The notes below the pieces were generated by a model. That model ran no database searches. It had not been told where the DNA came from and worked only from the letters and a program-made list of their open reading frames with translations. The position numbers were made by a program, and so were the translations under genes. DNA of 64,000 bases from assembly GCA_033032175.1 (NCBI GenBank), contig CM065322.1:2728001-2792000 (forward strand). The letters are read 5' to 3'. Source of the DNA: Saturnia japonica. Lineage: Eukaryota > Arthropoda > Insecta > Lepidoptera > Saturniidae. Below are positions 57,543 to 64,000 of this stretch, one piece after another; within the stretch, counting starts at the first letter, position 1; every line of letters begins with the position of its first letter.

Positions 57543-58313
57543 ATCAGTAGAGCTACATTCACTTGACTTATGTCCATAATTGTTACACTTAAAACATTTC
57601 AGGCCTTTAGTGCATGTTGATGATCAGTGGTTGGTGTCTCCGCAATTATAGCATCTGTTAACTTTATTTTGAATTTTATTAGTAAATCTTTGAGGTGTAG
57701 TGGGTATTCTCATTGTTGTTTCTTTATTCTTTGTTTTCATATGGCTATAAATATCCAATTTTCTCCTGAAATCTTTTAGATTTGTTGCTCCAAACAATAT
57801 TGATTTTGAAAATTCTGGGCCGTCAATGCCATCTATCACATATTCCATCAAAGCTTCATCTTCAACTTTGCCATGAAGGGCTATCTCTTTCATATGAAGG
57901 AAATACTGTTGGTAAGTCTCATTCAGTTTCAACTTTCTTGAAGCAAGCTATTTGTGGACTGTAGCACTTGTTACTTTTGGGCCAAATTATTCTACTAAAG
58001 CACTTTTCAATTCTAACCATGATTTGGTGCGGCCTAAAGAACGAAGGAATAATTGTGCAATACCATTCAGTAGCCTCTTGCCATAGATGAGCATCTCGAC
58101 ATCCGTCCAACCCATAACTTCTGCGGTGTCTTCGAATTTTTCGATCCATGTTTCGACAGGGTATGTATCTTCACCGTTAAATGAATTTATCGATTTTTCG
58201 ACGTCTTGAAACGACACGTAATGGCGTGGCGGATCTCGGGGCACACTGCGGTCTTCTTCTAAAGCAATAGCTTCTTTAGGTTCCTCTGTTTTCTCTGGTC
58301 TTACTCTCGGCAT
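57543..58313 (-). pseudogene. gag of the Ty3/gypsy-type element
   Basis: Gag packages the element RNA into particles. From ATG 58311-58313 one frame runs through to pol, with TAA at 57987-57989, TAG at 57948-57950 and TGA at 57624-57626 as in-frame stops. The capsid-like part includes VETWIEKFEDTAEVMGW and ETYQQYFLHMKEIA. Two CCHC zinc knuckles follow: the first, CYNCGDTNH, is cut by the TGA before its last Cys; the second reads CFKCNNYGHKSSEC and is complete. Gag and pol share a frame, so this element did not need a frameshift between them. Confidence 0.9.
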
Positions 58314-58725
58314 TCTGATGTTATATTTGTAAAAATATTAGATTTAATCTTTCCGTTCGTCTTTTATTTTCTCTTCGCTTATTGCGTCGTTCAATACATA
58401 GCGTCTTCCGTTTTTCTTTTTATATGACAAATCTACGGTTGATAAAATAGTCGATTAATCGATTAGAAAACTTTCAAACTTCTACTGTGTCTTATTTCTA
58501 TTTTCATCTTTTTGGTTTATGGTCGATAAATATTTTATTGTCGTAAATTAACATAAACACCTCTTTAAATCTTTAATCGGGTCCTTTTTTGTTTGATTAA
58601 ATACACGACGTACTTCAACACTCGTATCAATTCGAAACAAAGTTTTTACAATCGTTTTTTTTTTTACACGTCACGTTTTCACATGTACAACAATTTCTGG
58701 CTTGTTTTTGCGTTTTCTTTATCAC

Positions 58726-58743
58726 ATCCCGGACGAGCCCCCA
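58726..58743 (-). promoter_or_regulatory. primer-binding site, tRNA-Pro type
   Basis: The minus strand reads TGGGGGCTCGTCCGGGAT six bases inside the 5' LTR. This 18-mer is complementary to the 3' end of tRNA-Pro including CCA; the same site is known from murine leukaemia virus, which uses tRNA-Pro. Reverse transcription would start here. Confidence 0.88.
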
Positions 58744-58749
58744 AAATGT

Positions 58750-58971
58750 TGTGGGACGTAAACAAAGAAAAACACTAATTAACTGGAAAACGTCTTTACT
58801 ACAGCAATACATCAACAATTCGTCTTAAAATCACAATCTTACAACAGTTACAAAACACACCGTCTTCACTCAAACGTCATTTTTCAATCTCTCTTGTCGC
58901 CCTCTATCTTATTTTCGACGCGAGTTTCTTTTTTTTTAATTCGGCATTTAGGCTTTTGCCATTATCTCACA
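58750..58971 (-). repeat. 5' LTR of the Ty3/gypsy-type element
   Basis: 222 bases, ends TGTGGGA...TCTCACA; the last seven bases carry one change from the perfect inverted end kept in the 3' LTR. Confidence 0.95.
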
Positions 58972-59492
58972 TATATATTTTTAATCTGACTGGTAGATCC
59001 ATAGATTAGTGCGTACTTACAAACAAACTCTTGAGCTTTATCATATTAATAGCATAGATATCTGCGCAAAATAAGGTTGAATCATTGAGTTAACTTTCAC
59101 TTGCACACTTCCCACCTACAGCTAAAAGGGTCAAATGTGACGAACAATTAAACTTTCCTTGAGAACAGTCTTGTTAATCTGTAATTGCAACGTAAAATGT
59201 TATTCAAACAGTCAGCCCCTTACATACCAGAACAGATAAGATCTCGAAGATTTATTGTGGAAAAAATTGGAACAAAAAATGCTTCTCAGTTTTTACGCAA
59301 GGACTGTTTGAAAATTGCGTTTTTACGGTTTTTTTATAATATGGAGGAACAAAACATGTAAAAGTCCTAATCTCAAAAGATCACCACCTGGAATATTTAT
59401 ACTATAACCTTAAAAAAGAACCGCGGTTCTAATTGAGGCTAATGAATAATAGGTTATTACTCCTCAGAATTGAGATATAAACGCCTTGCTTG
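58972..59492. other. no feature recognised
   Basis: Nothing seen between the LTR element and the LINE that follows. Confidence 0.45.
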
Positions 59493-60066
59493 CTTTTGCG
59501 TACCTCTCCCGCACACCCGTCACGTCCACCCTCTCTAGCGGTAACCCAAGCCTAGGTCCGTTCCTCGGAGTGAAACCCTTGGGTCAGGCAACCGCCCGCG
59601 CGATACAAGTGACACTGTACGTGCATCACTTAGCTACCTACATACAACACTACACACGTATGAACATACACACGTGCACACCACACAGGTACATAGGTTC
59701 TGTGAGGGACCTTTTTTTTTTTCTTTTTTTACGCTAGTTAGTTAGCGCTAGTTAGTGTAGAAACATTCCGATTACTGAATACACATACGCACGGTTCCTT
59801 CCTTCCTCCCAGGAGGAAGGGAACGTGCCTATGTGTATAAATTAGTTAGCTCGAATCGTAGGTGTAGGGATTCGATTAGATCGCGACCTATTTGCGAACG
59901 CGGCGACCGCCCGAGCCGAGTTCCGGCCACTTTGGCACCCTCGTGCGAGTCGTCCACAAAACTTTCGCGGCTGAGTGCCTTCTGCGCTCGCCCCCAAGTC
60001 CGGTGAAGCTGTAAAAGCCGCAGCGGCTTTAGGGCCCCTAAGGCTAACAGTGTAGTCAGTTCATAA
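59493..60066 (+). mobile_element. 5'-truncated Jockey-type LINE, 3' UTR only
   Basis: Plus-strand copy of the 3' UTR of 24285-25320: starts within GTACCTCTCCCGCACACCCG, keeps CACGTCCACCCTCTCTAGCG and GGTCCGTTCCTCGG, and ends GGGCCCCTAAGGCTAACAGT, GTAGTCAGTTC with a weak A-rich tail. Sequence identity is high by eye, so this insertion is much younger than the fragment at 4395-4650. The ORF at 59486-59737 is not real. Confidence 0.85.
59779..59838 (+). other. 3'-UTR hairpin of the Jockey-type LINE
   Basis: ATACACATACGCACGGTTCC plus a pyrimidine run pairs with GGAAGGGAACGTGCCTATGT plus GTAT; CTTCCTCC/GGAGGAAG closes the apical loop. About 26 pairs with small bulges. Confidence 0.65.
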
Positions 60067-60577
60067 ATAATTCAGTTCAGTAAATAGTTTTAGCAGTGGT
60101 ACCTCTGCAGATGAACTTTGCAACGGTTCTAGTACTCACAAAATTTTACATAGTCTTTTTAATGACCTTATCCAAGATTTTGTTCACACTGATTTCAATT
60201 AATTTGTCAATGAATTAAAAACTTTTCTATATCAAAATTAAATGCGAAATTTTAATTCCTTCAAACTTGTCATTGTTTAGATCATTTTCTATTTGTAATT
60301 TATCTTATTTTTTCCATGAAATCTATTACTTGAAATGGGATATCTTTTGATGATGCCATTGCAAGAGTTTTTCTGCGTTGCAAAGTAATGTAAAAACAAA
60401 AATGTAAAAATGTAAATGTAAAAACATTTCCTCACCTTTTCTAACAATTTTTGCGAATGGGTATGTAAATTAATTTGCAATATTTGGATCCCTATATTTG
60501 TTGGTTATACGGTCTTTATTGTGTCGAATACAAAGTCAAGGATATTTATGTTGTGTTTCATTACTTAACAAAAATTA
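60067..60577. other. no feature recognised
   Basis: AAATGTAAAAATGTAAATGT near 60400-60420 is a short simple run. No gene seen. Confidence 0.4.
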
Positions 60578-60745
60578 ATATTGAAAGCTAGCTAAGAGTT
60601 TTAGCCTAATGTTAGATAGCCTATACTATTTCTCGTGAGTCCGGGCTATCATATACAAAAATAGTTTTTGGAATCTGATGGGTAGTTCCAGAGATAGCGT
60701 GTTTAAACCATCAAAAAACTCATCGGCTTTATTATATTAAGTATA
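60578..60745 (+). repeat. dispersed repeat, pair with 5390-5560
   Basis: GCTAGCTAAGAGTTTTAGCC, TAATGTTAGATAGCCTATAC and CGGCTTTATTATATTAAGTA match the first copy; no coding capacity. Confidence 0.7.
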
Positions 60746-61280
60746 AGACTTAAAGACATGATGCTAGCTTTTTAAAATTATGTATTGTCTTAACTTTAAT
60801 GTTATTCAGACAAGTTACTTTATATAAAATATAACTTAAAAATATTGTTACATTGCAAATTCACCAACATAATTATATTAATCGGGGCACCGTTTATTAA
60901 GTTTAAGTATTATTAATTCTAAATTAAAATAAAGAAAAACAGAAACATAAATTCTGTGAAGTGGTTATCATTTTTTTAAGGTGCGATTAACAGTTTCAAT
61001 TCCCTTGGCCCATTTATTCGCATCAGTAGGCAACTTTATGTTTGCTCTTCAAAAAACTACTTCACAACGAATATCAAATTGATGATTAGTGCAATAAGTA
61101 ACATTTACACATTTTAGAAAAGCAAAATTATTTTGGTTTTCTTTGTAATCGCTAATGAGAATTTAACACTCGCAATTTTTGCGTTACACTTGGCCAGTAA
61201 AAATAAAATCTTTAATTAGGATGCAACAGGTTTTTTTTAAAGTTTTCAAACGATTATTCTTGCGTTAAGAGTGTGTGAAA
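60746..61280. other. no feature recognised
   Basis: No gene seen. Confidence 0.45.
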
Positions 61281-61622
61281 TCTATTTATTAATACGTGAA
61301 GCAAAAGCTTCCGTGCGCGTGCACGGATGACTTTGTGATTGGCATTACTTAGAGTTTATATGGAGAAAGAGTACAGAAAGCTGAAATTTATCTATAATAT
61401 TTGTTACTAATAAAATAAATTAATACTGCGAATCCTAACCCCTACCACTGCCACTGAACTTAGACCCCCCAAAATATTGACATTGTCAGTCAACGAAAAG
61501 TAACAGCAAGTGATGTAGATAATACTCATTGTTTAGGTTCATGAATACTGCAAATGTTAAACAGAAAATAGTCTGTAATCAAAAAGAGCGCTGGTCGAAT
61601 TTCGACCTTAGAAGATTGCTAG
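61281..61622 (+). mobile_element. short non-autonomous Helitron, copy C
   Basis: Starts TCTATTTATTAATACGTGAA after A (61280) and ends with the hairpin GGTCGAATTTCGACC, an 11-base spacer and CTAG at 61619-61622, followed by T. Length is 342 bases. Both ends fit the Helitron rules, and TACGTGAAGCAAAAGC near the start is retained. The interior aligns to copies A and B (CAAGTGATGTAGATAATA, ATGAATACTGCAAATGT). Confidence 0.9.
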
Positions 61623-62090
61623 TAATAATAAAACGGAGTATTCTAATCAGTATACCCGGATCAAGCGTGTTTACTGCAATTTAACCTACTATAAAGCGTT
61701 ATAATACGCCACTATTAGTTGACAGTAATAGAGTTAACTATTTCTCGAATATTCATGACTCATGAGCTCATGACACTTACTCACTCTACTTAACTACATA
61801 GAAAAACTCTAATAAAGTAAATAGAAAAACCTTTTATTTCAGTTCACATTACTGAAACTTGAATTTGTGACAAATAGTTTTTTTTTCATCACGTAATTTA
61901 CCATTACTTTAACTCGAACAATTATGATTTAGAATACGTTCCTAAAGCGTTATCTAAATATATGTATATATAAATGGAAACCGTGACTATCTGACTGATC
62001 TGTCAACACATAGTTCAAACCATTAAAGGGGTGTAACGGGGGTTTCTATTTAAATTTTTAGCACAGGTAAAACCGTGAGCTACAACTAGT
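61623..62090 (+). repeat. unnamed stretch ending in a LINE-tail-like fragment
   Basis: From about 61960: ATATATAAATGGAAACCGTG, ACTATCTGACTGATCTGTC, then GCACAGGTAAAACCGTGAGC and TACAACTAGTAT. The order (AAxTGGAAxCxGT..., GTCTGTC, ...AAxxCGxGxGC...ACTAGTAT) is that of moth LINE tails. 61623-61955 holds nothing recognisable. Confidence 0.5.
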
Positions 62091-62993
62091 ATCATATATG
62101 CATTACTGAAAAATAAAATGATGACTCTAACAGAATCGGAAATAATTTCGTTTTACATCTAAAATTTGTTCAAAATTAAAAATATATTTATTCATGCACC
62201 AATAAAAATATAAAATTTTCTTTAGATAAATCACGAAGTATTATAATATAACAGTAATACCTATACAACACGACTTGATTTAAGTCATTATACAAAGCAA
62301 GTAAACATTAAAACACCAACAGACTAATTTAACTCGCGAATACAACTATTATGCTAATTTATTCAAATTGGCACAAACAATAAGGCATTATGCGCATTTA
62401 TCTAAGCAAGGTCTTTTTCATATAAATTCTGGTGTCACTGACATGAAATACTATATTACTGTATTTATATTATATGATTAATATTTGTCTGTTCGTTGTT
62501 ATGATTTGAATTTTAATATTAAAATAGTTTTTAAGGCCATATGGGGTACTCAATCGCTCATGTATTGCTGGCATTTGCTGGTGGGGTGATTAACTCCGTC
62601 TCTTCCTTCGTGAAGTATAATTTTTCAAGGTAATTATAGACTGGTATTCTCGCGTCAACAATGATGTACCTATTTATCATTTTGGTAAGATTTTGTATTG
62701 TTGCGTTGTTTTCACACATCTAGGGTTGCCAGATTGTGTTAAATTTATAGATTAAACAGATTGTATAAATGTGTGACTGGTATGTGTTGTATCAATGTCT
62801 TTTGCATATAGGTTATTTATTCTACAGTACATCGAACATTTGTCAACTAAATTCTATAACGTGTATTTGTCACACTTGACATTGGCGAAATTGCCTACAT
62901 AGACAGAAAGGATACCTAACTCCTCACCAGCTAACAGCAGTGATGATTACTTGTGTAGGGGTTACTTAGATATTCAATTTACCTTACTGTTTA
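62091..62993. other. no feature recognised
   Basis: No ORF or named repeat. GGGGTACTCAATCGCTCATG near 62545 stands in a slightly GC-richer patch. Confidence 0.4.
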
Positions 62994-63175
62994 TTACCTT
63001 ATTATATTAAGTGAGCAATTCTTGTATACATATATATATAATTGGTTACTCGAAAACGGCTCCAACGATTTCGATGAAACTTTGCATTTAGATAATGTTT
63101 TATATTCTAAGTTTACCTAGATATGTGTTTTTCTTCTTTTGTTTATAAGACACCGAGCACAGCTCGGTCCCCAAG
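62994..63175 (+). repeat. dispersed repeat L, copy 2
   Basis: TTATTATATTAAGTGAGCAA, CCAACGATTTCGATGAAACT, TTGCATTTAGATAATGTTTT and a terminal ACCGAGCACAGCTCGGT stem-loop (about 63154-63170). Direct match to 53244-53412, where the terminal stem is degraded. Confidence 0.75.
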
Positions 63176-64000
63176 ATATTTTTAATTAAAGTGAAGTATT
63201 CATGTTGGATATCGATATATAATATGTACGTGATGAAAAATGAGTAAAAATGAAATGCATTTATTTAAGGAGGTTAGGTAACTATCATATGAATAAGTAA
63301 GAAATGAAGCGCCTTCAAGTTTAGTCACGGCAACATTTCTTCAACGTAAAAGCCTTCATGCTATGAACTCAGATTCGATAATGTCAAATCTGTGGCTATG
63401 AAAATGAGATGTATTGTATTTTCTAACATTTATCTAATAATTACGAATATATTTCAATATCTTTACGCCTTAACATTGATTGGTAATAATACGGTGATAG
63501 TTGTTTTTTATAAGCTTGTTCGGCGTCTTACGAAGTAAAATAAAAAAAAGTTAAAAAATATTGAAAAAGATAATATTTATAAAATAGCATATATCGACTT
63601 ACTTACTTGGAAATAAAGACATTTGCATTTTCCAATTCTCCGTAAAATAAAATAGATATTATATCGAACAAGTGAAAGAAGTAATCCAACTTTTATTGTT
63701 AGTTTAAACTAAAGAATATTCAGATATCCAATAAAAAATATGGCATTCATTGTAAAGTGATTCTAACATGTAGTTATAATATAAAATACTACGTTTCCAT
63801 AAAAAAAGGTTTACGATGAAATTACGAAGATTTTAAATATATGTGCTCAATATTAAAGGATGTGTTAATATTTCTCGAAATTCTGAACGTTTCTTTTTTA
63901 TGTTATTTATAATCAATGTTAATTTTAACGTTTTATTACTTCTTGAGACGTAGTTCACTTTAGATAATAATATTGTACAATTTATGAGACAGATCTTCGC
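63176..64000. other. no feature recognised
   Basis: AT-rich end of the window; nothing supported. Confidence 0.45.

Larger units (their letters stand above)
54503..58971 (-). mobile_element. Ty3/gypsy-type LTR retrotransposon, defective
   Basis: Two near-identical LTRs (54503-54725 and 58750-58971) enclose, on the minus strand, a tRNA-Pro type primer-binding site, gag with zinc knuckles, aspartic protease, reverse transcriptase, RNase H and integrase in the Ty3/gypsy order. The host sequence on both sides reads TATA (54499-54502 and 58972-58975), a possible 4-base target duplication in an AT repeat. There is no env-like gene: integrase ends 11 bases before the 3' LTR. At least four nonsense codons, two frameshifts and an internal RT deletion make it non-autonomous. 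At 4.47 kb it is shorter than a normal member, which fits the deletion. The purine-rich tract expected before the 3' LTR is not obvious. Confidence 0.95.

Noticed and set aside
57624..57626. Programmed stop-codon readthrough between gag and pol, as in gammaretroviruses
   Set aside because: The TGA falls inside a zinc knuckle and gag has two other in-frame stops, so damage is the simpler explanation.
1..64000. CRISPR array, bacterial operons or a viral genome
   Set aside because: No regularly spaced direct repeats with unique spacers, no prokaryotic gene clusters and no viral gene order; everything interpretable is eukaryotic repeat DNA.

Overview
This window looks like an intergenic or intronic stretch of an insect nuclear genome, most probably a moth or butterfly (Lepidoptera). 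It is strongly AT-rich, has no bacterial gene organisation, and is filled with eukaryotic transposons. The Lepidoptera assignment rests on recognised repeat types: tRNA-derived SINEs whose B box reads GGTTCGAATCC, short Helitrons with a TACGTGAAGC-type 5' end and a CTAG 3' end, and a widely dispersed repeat containing CCATAACTTCTTTGTTTATG. This is inference from memory and was not checked by a search.

Layout: 1-13400 is mostly unique AT-rich DNA carrying a pogo-like non-autonomous element (1959-2856) and three copies of one SINE family. A Tc1-type DNA transposon with both inverted repeats, TA duplications and a transposase broken by two stops occupies 13405-14994. Helitron copies lie at 16027-16392 (minus), 19287-19636 (plus) and 61281-61622 (plus). 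At 24285-25320 is the 3' part of a Jockey-type LINE, and further 3' ends of the same family lie at 4395-4650, 17871-17985, 34461-34530 and 59493-60066. A broken CR1/Jockey-like LINE with a recognisable reverse transcriptase lies at 26060-27620. The stretch 35785-37242 is a nest of SINEs and LINE fragments. At 39508-42448 a decayed hAT transposon sits inside a Harbinger-type MITE. A probable solo LTR lies at 46262-46704.

The best candidate for a host protein gene is at 50561-51862 (plus): an unnamed lysine/glycine-rich protein with a Cys-rich C-terminus, whose reading frame is broken by two opposite frameshifts. A Ty3/gypsy-type LTR retrotransposon (54503-58971, minus) has two LTRs about 3% different, a primer-binding site matching tRNA-Pro, and gag, protease, RT, RNase H and integrase remnants. 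Its RT has lost the catalytic core in an internal deletion.

I found no gene set that works together as a pathway, and no new defence or metabolic system. The most interesting signals are structural: a long 3'-UTR hairpin in the Jockey-type LINE whose arms differ between copies yet still pair; three short Helitrons with matching ends; the RT-core deletion in the LTR element; and several clean nested insertions that give relative ages. Coordinates of dispersed repeats are accurate to roughly 5-20 bases unless exact termini are stated.
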